A stretch of 64,000 nucleotides of DNA from Trebonia sp050013875 (GTDB lineage Bacteria > Actinomycetota > Actinomycetes > Streptosporangiales > Streptosporangiaceae), in NCBI GenBank assembly GCA_050013875.1, contig JBEKEK010000025.1:16849-80848 (forward strand). The letters are read 5' to 3'. Shown piece by piece: positions 28,410-37,472 of the stretch. Below the pieces are notes generated by a model that made no database searches, was not told the DNA's origin, and saw only the letters and a list, made by a program, of their open reading frames with translations. The first letter of the stretch is position 1, and every line of letters begins with the position of its first letter. The position numbers were made by a program, and so were the translations under genes.

Positions 28410-28928
28410 CTCTCTCCTTCCGGAAGTATCCGTGCGGGCGGCATGCCGGGGCAGAAGGCGCAAATAGTCGCTAAACGGCGTACATTACCTCCTCTCTTAC
28501 CCCTCCCTGACTTCCCCCGAAGCAGATCCTAGGGATGCACCGCATTCCCGGTCAAGGAAAGTTAAATGCGCGCTGAACGGTGCCTTAGTTGGCTTACGGC
28601 GGAATCTGTGACATTAATCGGTAGCGGCAACTAAGCAGGCTTGTCCTGCATGGATGTGCCGACAGTGAAGTCAGGGTCTGCTGTGACGGAGGAATCGTTT
28701 TGGCTCTGCGACTTTCTCCGCAAACGCTCTCTTATCGGGCAGGCCTGAGGACGCTAAGGCCTTAAAGACCGGCCGCGATGCATTTCAAGCGGGGCATCCA
28801 ACGGCCCCGGCATGTTGGTGTTATTTGAAGTTATGCTGCTGGTATCGGCTGAAAGATATCCGTGATTGCGAGGATGCGCCGCGACTCGGCCACGCCGCAC
28901 GCACCCTCGCCCGGCGTCGCTTGCGAAC
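28410..28928. other. Gap upstream of the SnoaL remnant
   Basis: About 520 bases without a convincing gene. The part 28540-28700 is less GC-rich than its surroundings. It should hold the promoter of the beta-helix gene at its left end. The right end leads into the operator pair at 28929-28967. Confidence 0.35.
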
Positions 28929-28967
28929 CGGACCACAAGTCCGTATGGTCAAGAGGACTTCTAGTCC
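28929..28967 (+). promoter_or_regulatory. Two GGAC-N5-GTCC operators before the SnoaL remnant
   Basis: CGGACCACAAGTCCG (28929-28943) and GGACTTCTAGTCC (28955-28967) are inverted repeats with the same 5-base spacer, centres 25 bases apart. A third, CGGACTAGCGGTCCG, lies before the TetR gene at 29994. The shared pattern suggests that this TetR protein binds all three. Confidence 0.55.
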
Positions 28968-28983
28968 GCTTATCGGAGGGCAA

Positions 28984-29263
28984 GTGACCAGTTCCGTTCC
29001 GACCCCGGTCGAGATCTTCGAGCAAGTACTGCTCGCCAGCCAGTCCGCTGACGTCCAGGCGATGCTTGGAGACCCATCAGACTCTGGACCCCGACGTGGC
29101 GGTCATCGAGATGACCGCCACCGGCAAGCTCAAGGACACCGGCGAGCCCTACGACCAGTCCTACGTCGTCGTGCTGACGGCGCGCGATGGCCGCATCACC
29201 CGGTACCGCGACTACTGGAACCCCCTCAAGGCACTTAAGCCGGTCGCAGGGGGTGAGCAGTGA
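28984..29263 (+). pseudogene. SnoaL/NTF2-like gene with internal deletion and frameshift
   Basis: A GTG with a good site (GGAGGG at 28975-28980) opens VTSSVPTPVEIFEQVLLASQ, the normal start of a SnoaL-like protein. Near 29070 the frame is lost. From about 29075 a different frame reads DPDVAVIEMTATGKLKDTGE, then YVVVLTARDGRITRYRDYWN and LKPVAGGEQ, the normal second half. Compared with relatives of about 130 residues, some 45 residues (the DAVVEHPFA part) are gone along with the frame. I infer one deletion event in a once intact, TetR-controlled gene. Confidence 0.75.
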
Positions 29264-29349
29264 TGACCTGCCCCGATCCCGGCCGCGGCGGCACCACGTG
29301 AGAATGGTGCTTAGCGGATGGCTGTGAACGAGAGATCGTGGGGCCCGAG

Positions 29350-29775
29350 ATGACAACAGGCGAAGCACCCATGGACGGCGCGCCGCCCGTCACGTGGACG
29401 TTCCCTGGTAAGTACATCAGCATGACCACGTACCGGCGGGACGAAACGGCCGTGCCCACGCCGGTCTGGTTCGTCCAGGAAGGCGACAGACTGCTGGTCC
29501 GAACAGGCGAGGGCTCCGGCAAGGTCAAGCGCATCCACCGCAACCCGGCGGTACGAGTGGCGGTTTGCACGGCGACCGGCCGACTCCAGGGACAGCAGGT
29601 GAGCGGGGTCGCACGGGTGCTTCACGGCTCAGAGGCCGGCGCCGCCGACAAGCTGATCACGCGCAAGTACCGTCTCGAACTGGTGATCATCAGACCGCTG
29701 TGGTTCGTCCAGTCCGCGCTGCACCTGGGCCGCCCGCACACCACGCCGGTAATCCTGGCGATCACGCCGCGCTGA
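29350..29775 (+). CDS. PPOX-class (F420/FMN-binding) oxidoreductase
   Basis: The 141-residue product has the split-barrel flavin or F420-binding fold of PPOX proteins. It contains KYISMTTYRRDETAVPTPVW, FVQEGDRLLVRTGEGSGKVKRI and HRNPAVRVAVCTATGR, ending in a short helix and TTPVILAITPR. The pattern resembles the F420-dependent group. The start is uncertain: ATG at 29350 or GTG at 29338, neither with a good ribosome-binding site. It may be co-transcribed with the decayed SnoaL gene and the downstream TetR gene. Confidence 0.8.
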   Translation: MTTGEAPMDGAPPVTWTFPGKYISMTTYRRDETAVPTPVWFVQEGDRLLVRTGEGSGKVKRIHRNPAVRVAVCTATGRLQGQQVSGVARVLHGSEAGAADKLITRKYRLELVIIRPLWFVQSALHLGRPHTTPVILAITPR

Positions 29776-29938
29776 GGTCATCACGGGTGACCGGCCCTGT
29801 CCCCGCTGACAGCCGTACCCGCGGGACGCCGCCATCGTCCCCGGCATTGCGGACCGCACCACCGATGCCGTCCGCGGGCTCCCCGGCGCTCCGCCCGGAC
29901 GTTCCGCGAGTTCGCGCTGGCTGGGTTTACGTATCATT

Positions 29939-29953
29939 CGGACTAGCGGTCCG
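29939..29953 (+). promoter_or_regulatory. TetR operator CGGAC-N5-GTCCG
   Basis: CGGACTAGCGGTCCG is a perfect 5-base inverted repeat with a 5-base spacer, 41 bases before the TetR start codon. It matches the two sites at 28929-28967. It probably mediates autorepression. Confidence 0.55.
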
Positions 29954-29993
29954 GGATCGGGGACGGGCTGCCGAACCGACCCCGGGGGCACCA

Positions 29994-30641
29994 ATGACTG
30001 TCAGGGAACGATCCGACGCCGCCAGAAACCGGCGGGCAGTGCTCGCGGCGGCCAGCCGGATTTTCGCCAGCGCAGCCGACCCGGGCGCGGTCACCATGGA
30101 CGACATCGCCGCGGAGGCAGGCGTCGGCAAGGGAACCCTGTTCCGCCGCTTCGGCGACCGGGCTGGCCTCATCCGCGCCGTGTTCGACGCCCAGATCTCC
30201 GACCTGACCCAGGCGATCACGTCCGGGCCGGCCCCGCTTGGGCCGTCGGCGCCGCCGCGGGAACGCGTCCCCGCCTTTCTCGACGCCGTCGTGGCCTTCA
30301 AGCTCCAGAACCGGCAGCTGACCGCCGTCCTGGAACGGCCCGACCGGTCACCCGGCAGCGGCACACTGTTCCAGACGCCGCAGTACACGGCGGCGCACGC
30401 GCTGCTCACCGATATGCTCCGCGACCTTGTCGGGCCGGGCCAGTGCTCCTGGATCGCGCACGCCCTGCTCTCGATCACCCGGATCGACCTCATCGAGCAC
30501 CTCCTCCTGAACGAGGGCTGGCCCGAAGCCCGCATCCGGACGCAGACCAGGGACTACACGGAACTAGTCCTCGCCGCCGCGGCGCGCCCCACGGACCCGC
30601 CAAGCAACGCGCCCCACGGACCCGCCAAGTTAACGGCATAG
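29994..30641 (+). CDS. TetR/AcrR family transcriptional regulator
   Basis: The 215-residue product has a TetR DNA-binding domain at 5-55: NRRAVLAAASRIFASA, then VTMDDIAAEAGVGKGTLFRRFGDRAGL. The ligand domain follows (AFLDAVVAFKLQNRQLTAVLE and IAHALLSITRIDLIEHLL). The ATG at 29994 comes after GGGGGCACC, a weak site. The last codons hold a 21-base direct repeat (30584-30604 and 30609-30629) that duplicates about eight residues of the C-terminus. Likely targets are its own promoter and the SnoaL remnant, from the shared GGAC-N5-GTCC sites. Confidence 0.88.
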   Translation: MTVRERSDAARNRRAVLAAASRIFASAADPGAVTMDDIAAEAGVGKGTLFRRFGDRAGLIRAVFDAQISDLTQAITSGPAPLGPSAPPRERVPAFLDAVVAFKLQNRQLTAVLERPDRSPGSGTLFQTPQYTAAHALLTDMLRDLVGPGQCSWIAHALLSITRIDLIEHLLLNEGWPEARIRTQTRDYTELVLAAAARPTDPPSNAPHGPAKLTA

Positions 30642-30681
30642 CCCGGTGAGCGGCTGCCCGGCCGGGAAGTGGCCGCGGCCT

Positions 30682-31095
30682 TCAGCATGGCCCCGGCTGG
30701 CCGGAATACGCTGAGCCCGCCTCGTCTGAACCCGACGCGGGTACCAGCACCAGCATGAGAGTGTGCGTCATGGCCTCTACCAGGGCGACTTCGATGTTTA
30801 CGTCACGCAGCTCCGGCCGCTTTTCGCTGGCTGCCGGGGTGAGGTTGACCTCGATCTCGTGAGTGTCGCGCCTGGTGAGCTTGGCCCCTAGCTGGACTTC
30901 CATGCCGACGAAGGGGATGCGCAAGCTCAGCCCGCCGCCGGTCGCCCGCGTCGCCAGGGCGTGCAGGGTGAGGCGGACCGAGCCGACCCGCAGGTCACGT
31001 CCCCGGTCGGCAACGGACACGTTGGCCGTCTTGATCGCCTGCTTGACGGCCTGTATGACGTCCTCCACCGGGACGCCGTCCTCTGTTACGTTCAC
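30682..31095 (-). CDS. Trypco2 domain protein (conflict-system partner)
   Basis: Trypco2 (trypsin-co-occurring domain 2) is a small domain found beside trypsin-like or caspase-like proteases in predicted bacterial conflict systems. The 137-residue product shows the pattern: VEDVIQAVKQAIKTANVSVA, then LRVGSVRLTLHALATRATGG, the strand LRIPFVGMEVQLGAKLTRRD and THEIEVNLTP. GTG at 31095 has GAGGGA upstream. It starts 10 bases after the kinase-CHAT gene stop, so the two are one operon. A role as sensor or regulator of the protease is inference. Confidence 0.8.
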   Translation of the reverse strand: MNVTEDGVPVEDVIQAVKQAIKTANVSVADRGRDLRVGSVRLTLHALATRATGGGLSLRIPFVGMEVQLGAKLTRRDTHEIEVNLTPAASEKRPELRDVNIEVALVEAMTHTLMLVLVPASGSDEAGSAYSGQPGPC

Positions 31096-31105
31096 CGATC
31101 GTCCC

Positions 31106-34084
31106 TCAGCGGAGCCCAGCGGCTTGGGCCGGCGACGAGCTTGCGATCGACGCCGACGGGTTCCCGTACACCGTGTACGCCAGCCAGGTAGGGTCGCCCG
31201 GGTCCCCGGAGATGGCCTGCCTGGCCCGCAGCGACGCCGCGCCGAGCGGAACCTGGTCATTGACCAGGGCCCGGTAGAACTCCTCGGCGAACGTCCTCGC
31301 CGAGGACGAGCGGACTGCCCAGAGCGAGCCTATGAACGCGCCAGCGCCCGCACCCATGAACTGCTTGGCCCAGCCCATCATCTGCATGAGCCCCTCGATC
31401 TCGCCCGCCGTCCGGCAGGCGTTGAGGAACACCAGCGGCCGGGCCGCGGCCAGGCCGCTCTTCTGGACCGCCACCGCAAGGTCGCTCGGCCGCATCGGGC
31501 CGCCCTCCAAGCTGATGACCGACCCGCTTTTCTCGGTGAAGGAGTTGTGACAGGCGAAGTGCAGGACGCTGGGCGACGCATCGAGCAGCTCGATCAGCCC
31601 GCCCAGGCTGGCGAAGACTCCCCGATCGCTCACGGTGGGCGGAAGCAGGCCGCGTACGCCGCGCACTTCGTCCATCGCGTTGGCAGGCGATCCGGGCGGC
31701 ACGATATAGGCGGCGCTGGAAAGGGGCAGCTGCCGCACCCTGTCCTGCCCGTAGACCCGGCGGACGACGGGGAAGTCCTCAACGAGAAAGCCTCGGTCGT
31801 TGTCGCCGTCGACGGGGTACAGGAGTTCCCAGGGAACCGTGTCCATGTCGCTGGCTATGCTGAACAGCTTTATCCGGTCGCGCTGGGCCCAGAACTGGCG
31901 CCGGATCGCCTCGGGGACCACATCCGACCACAGTTGCGCGCCCAGGTTCCTGATCCGGTTGCGGATGAGGGCCGAGCTGGAGAAGCGGGTTTCTTGTGCC
32001 GATATCGCGCGCAGCTCCTCGACGAGGGCGCCGACCACCTGAGACGGGTCCCCGGCCAGGCGCTTGGTGATCTCCAGGCGGTAGAGCGTCTCGCCGATCA
32101 GCTGGAAGCTGTACCTGTCCTCATCGGTCCGGCTGACCTGCAAGGTGACTTCGCCGGGCTCGGCGGCGAGCCCGGCGAGGACAACGGCGCGACCGCGTCC
32201 CTCCTCGAGCGCCGCCCCGACCTCGACGGATATCTGCAGCGCCAGTTCTCCCAGGAACGTCCCGCCGGAGAACGCCCGGACCACCACCGAGTGCAGGCCC
32301 GCGCGACCGGCCGTGAACCCGAACCGGATTGGCTCAGAATCCTCGGCGAAGGGGACGAACAGTTCCTGCTCAAGATCACCGGACGGGATCAGCCCCGGAG
32401 CGGACACAGTAACCGTCACCGCGCATCCGGCGGGCGGCACCACGAACGGCTTCAGCGCGCTTGACGGACTCTCGCTGCTTGCCAGCGTAACCAGCACGAT
32501 CAGGCTAATCCGCGCCGCGGAAGGAGCTCGCTCCGGCAATATCCCGGTCAGATAGCGCGGCCGCGGCTCCCCGGCCCAATCCGGGTCCTCCGGGGCCTCA
32601 CCGTCTCCGGAGCCGTCAGCGCTACGGAAGCTGCTCTCGCCTGCGGCGCCCGCACCGAGCCTTTCGTTAACCACCGTGGGCGCGCTCCGGATCTGCTCGC
32701 CATGCCCTGGGGGTGGCTGGTACCCAGGGCTTGCAAGGGGTGCGTAACCGGGGGCACCAGCGGGCTCGGGCGAATAGCCGGGGGCACCAGCGGGCTTGGC
32801 CACATAGCCGGGCGCAGGCAAGTAGCCGGGCGCAGGCGCGTAGCCGGGAGCCGGCGGATAGCCGGGCGGAGGCGCATAGTTGGGGGTGGGCTCAGAATCC
32901 GGGTCAGGGGCACCTGAGTCGGTGCCAGCAGCAGCATCATCATCACCACCAGGAAACTCGTCGCTCCCTCCACTTCCAGGGGGAAGGGGTACCCACCCAG
33001 TCCCGTCGCGACGGGACACCCAACCGGTGCCGCCGGGAAGGGATTCCCACACTGAAGGGGGTGAAGCTGCTTCTGCCGGTGCGATGCCCGGGCTGGAGCC
33101 GAGGGAGCTCGCCGCAGGTTCGTCTCGACGCCGCGCGGTCGTGAGCGGGTACTTGCCGATCCCGGTGGGCTCCCGAATTACGGAAGACCCAATGCCGTCA
33201 TCGCCCTCGGCGACCCAGCCATGCCGCGCCGCGAGGCGGGCGTTCGAGTCCATGAACGCAGCGCGATCGAGGCCGAACAGGCCCATTGCCAGGCCATCCG
33301 CGTATGCCAGCACCTCGGAAACCGAGGGCCGGTCCGCGGGAGCCTTGGCCAGACACCACGCGACCAGCGACCGGATCAGCCGCGGGACCCCGGACAACGC
33401 GGGTTCCCCGGACATGGTCCGATACATCACCGACTCCTGGCTGCGGTGGCCGAATGGCCCGTCGCCGGTGGCCGCCGTCGTCAGCACCGCGCCGAGGCTG
33501 AAGACGTCCGTTGCCTGCCCCACTGGCTGACCAGAGAGAACCTCGGGAGACATATAGCCGGGTGTCCCAACGATGTACCGCTGGTCATCCAACGCGTCGT
33601 CAGCCGCCTTGGCGACGCCGAAATCGATCAACCGGGGCCCGTCGTCCGCGAGGATCACATTCGACGGCTTCAGGTCACGGTGCACCAGACCGGCGGCGTG
33701 TGTCTCCCGCAGACCCTCGGCCAGTCCGATCGCCAGGGTGAGCAACGGCCCGAGGGGCAACGGCCCGTACCGTCCCACCACCTCGTCGAGGGATGGCCCG
33801 GGCACGTAAGCAGTCGCCATCCATGGCTCGGCCGCATCGGGATCGGCATCGACCAGCGCCAGGGTGAACTTTCCGCTGACATTCCGGGCGGCTGCTATCT
33901 CACTGGCAAACCGACGACGGAATTCGGGATCCCCCGACAAGTCGGGGTGGATCACTTTCACGGCAATGGGGCCGGCTGGTGACTCGGCCAAGAACACCCG
34001 GCCCATCCCGCCACTGCTCAGCCGACGAAGCAGGCGATATGGCCCGACACTTTCGGGATCACCACGCTCGAGTTCTGCCCCCAC
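31106..34084 (-). CDS. Serine/threonine kinase fused to a CHAT protease
   Basis: This 992-residue protein joins a Hanks-type kinase to a caspase-like CHAT peptidase. Kinase (about 14-270): glycine loop LSSGGMGRVFLA, Lys in IAVKVIHPDL, catalytic LVHRDLKPSNVIL, metal-binding LIDFGVAK and GTPGYMSPEVL, all intact. A disordered linker (about 300-505) has PGY(A/L)PAP repeats. After a region of beta strands comes a CHAT domain (about 690-970) with the His of LHFACHN (near 31546) and the Cys of FLNACRTAGE (near 31420). GTG at 34084 with GGGGGAA is preferred. The kinase may activate, or be cut by, the protease; no membrane span is seen. Confidence 0.88.
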   Translation of the reverse strand: MGAELERGDPESVGPYRLLRRLSSGGMGRVFLAESPAGPIAVKVIHPDLSGDPEFRRRFASEIAAARNVSGKFTLALVDADPDAAEPWMATAYVPGPSLDEVVGRYGPLPLGPLLTLAIGLAEGLRETHAAGLVHRDLKPSNVILADDGPRLIDFGVAKAADDALDDQRYIVGTPGYMSPEVLSGQPVGQATDVFSLGAVLTTAATGDGPFGHRSQESVMYRTMSGEPALSGVPRLIRSLVAWCLAKAPADRPSVSEVLAYADGLAMGLFGLDRAAFMDSNARLAARHGWVAEGDDGIGSSVIREPTGIGKYPLTTARRRDEPAASSLGSSPGIAPAEAASPPSVWESLPGGTGWVSRRDGTGWVPLPPGSGGSDEFPGGDDDAAAGTDSGAPDPDSEPTPNYAPPPGYPPAPGYAPAPGYLPAPGYVAKPAGAPGYSPEPAGAPGYAPLASPGYQPPPGHGEQIRSAPTVVNERLGAGAAGESSFRSADGSGDGEAPEDPDWAGEPRPRYLTGILPERAPSAARISLIVLVTLASSESPSSALKPFVVPPAGCAVTVTVSAPGLIPSGDLEQELFVPFAEDSEPIRFGFTAGRAGLHSVVVRAFSGGTFLGELALQISVEVGAALEEGRGRAVVLAGLAAEPGEVTLQVSRTDEDRYSFQLIGETLYRLEITKRLAGDPSQVVGALVEELRAISAQETRFSSSALIRNRIRNLGAQLWSDVVPEAIRRQFWAQRDRIKLFSIASDMDTVPWELLYPVDGDNDRGFLVEDFPVVRRVYGQDRVRQLPLSSAAYIVPPGSPANAMDEVRGVRGLLPPTVSDRGVFASLGGLIELLDASPSVLHFACHNSFTEKSGSVISLEGGPMRPSDLAVAVQKSGLAAARPLVFLNACRTAGEIEGLMQMMGWAKQFMGAGAGAFIGSLWAVRSSSARTFAEEFYRALVNDQVPLGAASLRARQAISGDPGDPTWLAYTVYGNPSASIASSSPAQAAGLR

Positions 34085-34237
34085 GCTTCCCCCCGAGGTG
34101 AACAGCAAAATAGCAGCCCTGGGGCCTGATAATACGGCAGGTTTCCGACACGGGACGATTTAGATCCATTTACTCCGCGAGACTGACTGCTCACGTCGTT
34201 TGTTTGGCCGTTGGCCACCTTCGCCGTGATCAGGGTG

Positions 34238-36442
34238 TCAAGTGGGGTACCGTTTCGGCCCCTGGACGTAGACGCGGCCCGCGGGGGTCTGCCACTGGTG
34301 CCATCCCGGCCGAGGCTGTGTGACGCTCCAACCCTCTGACTGCTTAATCCGGTGGCAGGCGCGGCTGCGCGCACCCGCATTACAAGTACAGGTCCGTCCG
34401 CCTTGGTCGTACGGTACGGCATGCTCGAAGTCCGACTCGCGGGCGTGCCGGTTGCAGGGCGGAAAAGTGCAGGTGCCGTCTCTGATCTGGACCAGATGGC
34501 GGAGCTTGTCGCTCGGCTGGTAGCCATGCGATTCGTACCGGTGGTCACACGAGAACGTCGGAACCGGGTCCACGCGCACCGCGAGCTCCCGCCCGCCCGG
34601 CACGATCAGCGTCCATGTGCCGAAGCCTCCCGAGGTTCTCGCCCGTTTACCGCTGGGCGAGAAGGCCCATGGACCAGTGTCGCCCCCGGAGCGGGTGAGG
34701 CTGGGGAGAGTGGCGGAGGGGATGGTGAGGTTCAGCCGGACGGGCAACGAGATGGGGGATACGGCCGGGCTGGCCTTGGGTGATGTCCGGGCCGGGCGGG
34801 TGCAGCCGTGGCCGATGGCGTACCCCTCGGTGCTGGTAACGGTCACGCATATCTCGGTGTGCGAGCTGGCGGCTGCCGCGGCGGCCAGTTGCCGGGCGAG
34901 GGCGGGGTCGAGCAGGCCGAAGCCGTGGACCTCGCCCGGCCGCTCGGCCAACCCGAGCAGCGTTGCCAACGGCACGATCAGGTCGGCGGGCCGCCGCTCA
35001 CGAGCCTGCCCCGTCGCAGGAACGCCGGGCCGCGGACCAGAGCCGCCGGGACCAGGACCGCCGGGACCAGGACCGCCGGGACCGAGGTCACCTGGACCGA
35101 GGTCATCTGGACCGGGACCGCCGGGATCGGGACCGCCCGACTCTGGGCCGTCGTCATCACTGTCGCCGCCGGATTCGTCGTCGTCGCTGTTATCGCCGCC
35201 GCCGAGGTCTAGGTCGTAGTCATCGACCAGGCAGCTGCCATCGCAATCGGTGCACGAGCAATCGTCCGGGTCTCCCTGGATGTCGCGTCCAGTCCCGCCA
35301 AGCTCCCACGGATCCAGGGGATCTGGGGCATCTGAGGGAGCGACGCCTGCTCGGCCGGCGGCGGTTCCGGCCGCCGCGCGGGCCTGGGCGCGCGCCATCG
35401 ACCCGGCCGCGTCGGCGGCGTCGTCTTGCCGTTCGGCGTTCGCGATCCGGTCTACGGCGGGCCGGTCGTTGATTAGGTCGAGGTAGGCGTAGGCGCGCAG
35501 CACGTCCATCGGGGTGTCACCGAACGCGTCGGATTCTCTGTATTCCTCGGCGCGGGCGTTGACGCTGGCCATCGCGGCGAGGGCTTCGTCGGGTGGCAGG
35601 TCACGGCCGGACAGGGCCGCGGTCCCGGCCTGCTCGCGGAAGAAGGAGACCCGCGCGTTCTTCTTCTGCGCGTGCTCGCGCCTCCGCTCGGCAAGCTCGG
35701 GATCGACGGTTAGGGCGGCCAGCTCGGCCAGGCGCATCACCTGGGTGTAGGTCTTACCCGCCAGCTGATCGGTGATCAGGGCTTCCGCGGTGGCGGCGTC
35801 GGCGTCCATCAGCTGGCCGAACGTGTCGGCGATGACTTTGGCTTTGGGCTGGGTCAGGGTGCCGTCTTCGAGGAGGGCGCCGGTGGCGGGGAGCCGGGCT
35901 TGCAGTTCCCAGGCCAGCCAGGCGGTCCGCTCGGCGGACTGGGTGGAGCAGGCAAGTGCGGCGGCGAGCTCGTAGCGCAGCGAGTCGGACCAGGTTTCGG
36001 GCAGATCGCCGTGGCCGGCGCCGGGGGCGGGGAGGCGGTCGCGGCGCATCATCTCCCGGATCACCCCGAGCTTGGCGCTGGCAGCCCACGACTCGACCGC
36101 CGCCCACGCCTGCAGCAGGCCGGTCAGTTCGTTGTCGGTGGCGGCGGGGCAGCGCCGGTCGGCCCCGGAAAGCTGGTCGGCCAGCAGCGCCAGCCGCCCC
36201 GACGGCCCGGGCGCGCCGCCTGAGTCGTCGCCCGCGAACTGCGCCAGCCGCGGGTCACGGCCCGCCGGTCCCGGCCCTGGGCCCTGGTGCGAACCCTGGC
36301 CCGGGCCAGGGTTCGGAGCCGGGTCGCCAGCCCCGCGGGACGGCCGCCCGGCATCGGGGTCGGTGCCCTCCCCGTCGTCTGGTCCCGGCTGCCAGTCCAC
36401 CCCCACCCCCGTTCGATGATGATCATGATTAAGTGCTGACAC
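34238..36442 (-). CDS. DUF222 / HNH endonuclease-motif protein (13E12-like)
   Basis: These actinobacterial proteins combine a DUF222 region with a C-terminal HNH domain; they are often multi-copy and of unclear role. In this 734-residue case DUF222 lies at about 85-335, including LPATGALLEDGTLTQPKAKV, ADTFGQLMDAD and RREHAQKKNARVSFF. A long acidic, Pro/Gly-rich linker (about 390-480, with GPGPGG repeats) follows. The end has an HNH motif, CTFPPCNRHARESDFEHAVPY with the later CNAGARSRACHRIKQ. The start is GTG at 36442 with a distant GGAG. Confidence 0.82.
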   Translation of the reverse strand: MSALNHDHHRTGVGVDWQPGPDDGEGTDPDAGRPSRGAGDPAPNPGPGQGSHQGPGPGPAGRDPRLAQFAGDDSGGAPGPSGRLALLADQLSGADRRCPAATDNELTGLLQAWAAVESWAASAKLGVIREMMRRDRLPAPGAGHGDLPETWSDSLRYELAAALACSTQSAERTAWLAWELQARLPATGALLEDGTLTQPKAKVIADTFGQLMDADAATAEALITDQLAGKTYTQVMRLAELAALTVDPELAERRREHAQKKNARVSFFREQAGTAALSGRDLPPDEALAAMASVNARAEEYRESDAFGDTPMDVLRAYAYLDLINDRPAVDRIANAERQDDAADAAGSMARAQARAAAGTAAGRAGVAPSDAPDPLDPWELGGTGRDIQGDPDDCSCTDCDGSCLVDDYDLDLGGGDNSDDDESGGDSDDDGPESGGPDPGGPGPDDLGPGDLGPGGPGPGGPGPGGSGPRPGVPATGQARERRPADLIVPLATLLGLAERPGEVHGFGLLDPALARQLAAAAAASSHTEICVTVTSTEGYAIGHGCTRPARTSPKASPAVSPISLPVRLNLTIPSATLPSLTRSGGDTGPWAFSPSGKRARTSGGFGTWTLIVPGGRELAVRVDPVPTFSCDHRYESHGYQPSDKLRHLVQIRDGTCTFPPCNRHARESDFEHAVPYDQGGRTCTCNAGARSRACHRIKQSEGWSVTQPRPGWHQWQTPAGRVYVQGPKRYPT

Positions 36443-36533
36443 TCGAATAATACTCCAAATTATGGCGTTCTGCTCTTCGAAGACACTTACCTGGGGGATA
36501 CACTTTCCTTACCCGTAAACCCGAAATATCCCT

Positions 36534-36677
36534 TTATATCGGGTCAGCCCACAGGAACCACAGTGGTGTCACGTGTGGGTAGCCGCACGCATCAATCGTG
36601 GCGACGCGAGCCACGACGTCCCTGGCCAGCAGGCCCGCGATCTCTTCATCGCTCAGCGGTCGCACCATGATGGCCAT
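36534..36677 (-). pseudogene. 5' fragment of a PPOX-family gene
   Basis: From an ATG with GGAG upstream this reads MAIMVRPLSDEEIAGLLARD, VVARVATIDACGYPHVTPLW and FLWADPI, then stops. This is a well-preserved first 45 residues of a pyridoxamine-phosphate-oxidase-like protein; relatives continue for 80-100 more residues. The rest is absent from the adjacent sequence. It is one of several gene fragments in 36.5-40.5 kb. Confidence 0.72.
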
Positions 36678-36851
36678 CCCACTCCAGTCAACCGACCCTT
36701 GCCGCGCTGGCCCCAGCAGACCGCACACAGCAAGCGCGGGCTCGCGGTTTTCAAGATGCCTGGCCTTCCAGGGCGGCGAGCGCGGATGTCGACGCCTGCC
36801 GCCCGTGCGCTTGCATCGGCCGTCCTGCCGAACGCCGTTAGAGCGGCTGGG

Positions 36852-37472
36852 TTAGCTGTCGGTGCATGAGGGCCAGTGGTCTACTGCCCACTCTGGCCAG
36901 CCCGGCCAGCCCGCTGGCGGGGCGGGGATCTCGCCGCCGCCGAGTTCGGCGGCGTCAGGCACCTGGAACTGCTCCCGCCACGCGTCCACGTCGGCCTCGC
37001 TCATGGGGAATGTCTGCTGCGGTGTCGTTTCCTGACGGTGCGCGATGCGGGCGAGCTGGACGTTCTTGTCCACGGGCAGGTAGATCACGTGGCATACTGC
37101 CCCGGCTGACCGGGCCAGCCAGCGCAGCGCCGACCGTTCATCGCGGCCCCAGAGCCCGTAGTCGAGCACGACGCTGGTCCCCAGCCGCAGCGCCTGCAGG
37201 GCGACCGAGATGAGCCGCCCTTCGAGCACCCAGCGCTTGCCGTCGGCCATCGAATCCCCGAACAGCGGGACCATCCAGTGATCCGGGGTCAGCCGCAGCG
37301 CCCGGTGCGCTGCGGCGAGTTCTCTGGCCCGGGTGGTTTTCCCGGCTGCGGGGAGCCCGACCATCAAGACCAGCGTGGCGGCACGCGGGTCGCGTGTGAC
37401 AGCGGGTCCGGCTGCGGACGGGCACGGGAATGGTTCTTCGTACTGTGAATCGGAACGCTGCGGCTGAGACAT
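36852..37472 (-). CDS. P-loop kinase-like ATPase (zeta/AAA_33 type)
   Basis: The 206-residue product has Walker A VGLPAAGKTTRARELAA (about 40-55), then LRLTPDHWMVPLFGDS, VVLDYGLWGRDERSALRW and CHVIYLPVDKNVQLARIAHRQ. This is the layout of small nucleotide kinases related to zeta toxins and chloramphenicol phosphotransferase. The D-x-W/D region after TPD replaces the usual substrate-binding RDxxR motif. I chose the ATG at 37472, with AGGGGAG upstream. The substrate may be a small molecule or nucleotide sugar. No antitoxin partner is adjacent. Confidence 0.75.
   Translation of the reverse strand: MSQPQRSDSQYEEPFPCPSAAGPAVTRDPRAATLVLMVGLPAAGKTTRARELAAAHRALRLTPDHWMVPLFGDSMADGKRWVLEGRLISVALQALRLGTSVVLDYGLWGRDERSALRWLARSAGAVCHVIYLPVDKNVQLARIAHRQETTPQQTFPMSEADVDAWREQFQVPDAAELGGGEIPAPPAGWPGWPEWAVDHWPSCTDS

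Noticed and set aside
30863..32464. 533-codon plus-strand frame
   Set aside because: Antisense to the kinase-CHAT and trypco2 genes, whose catalytic motifs are complete.
34960..35160. GGACC/CCGGGACC-like repeats that resemble a repeat array
   Set aside because: They encode the Gly/Pro-rich linker of the DUF222/HNH protein (GPGPGG units); irregular spacing and no spacers, so not a CRISPR.
36560..36760. Plus-strand frames of 85-98 codons near 36.6 kb
   Set aside because: They are antisense to the PPOX fragment and have no ribosome site or recognisable motif.
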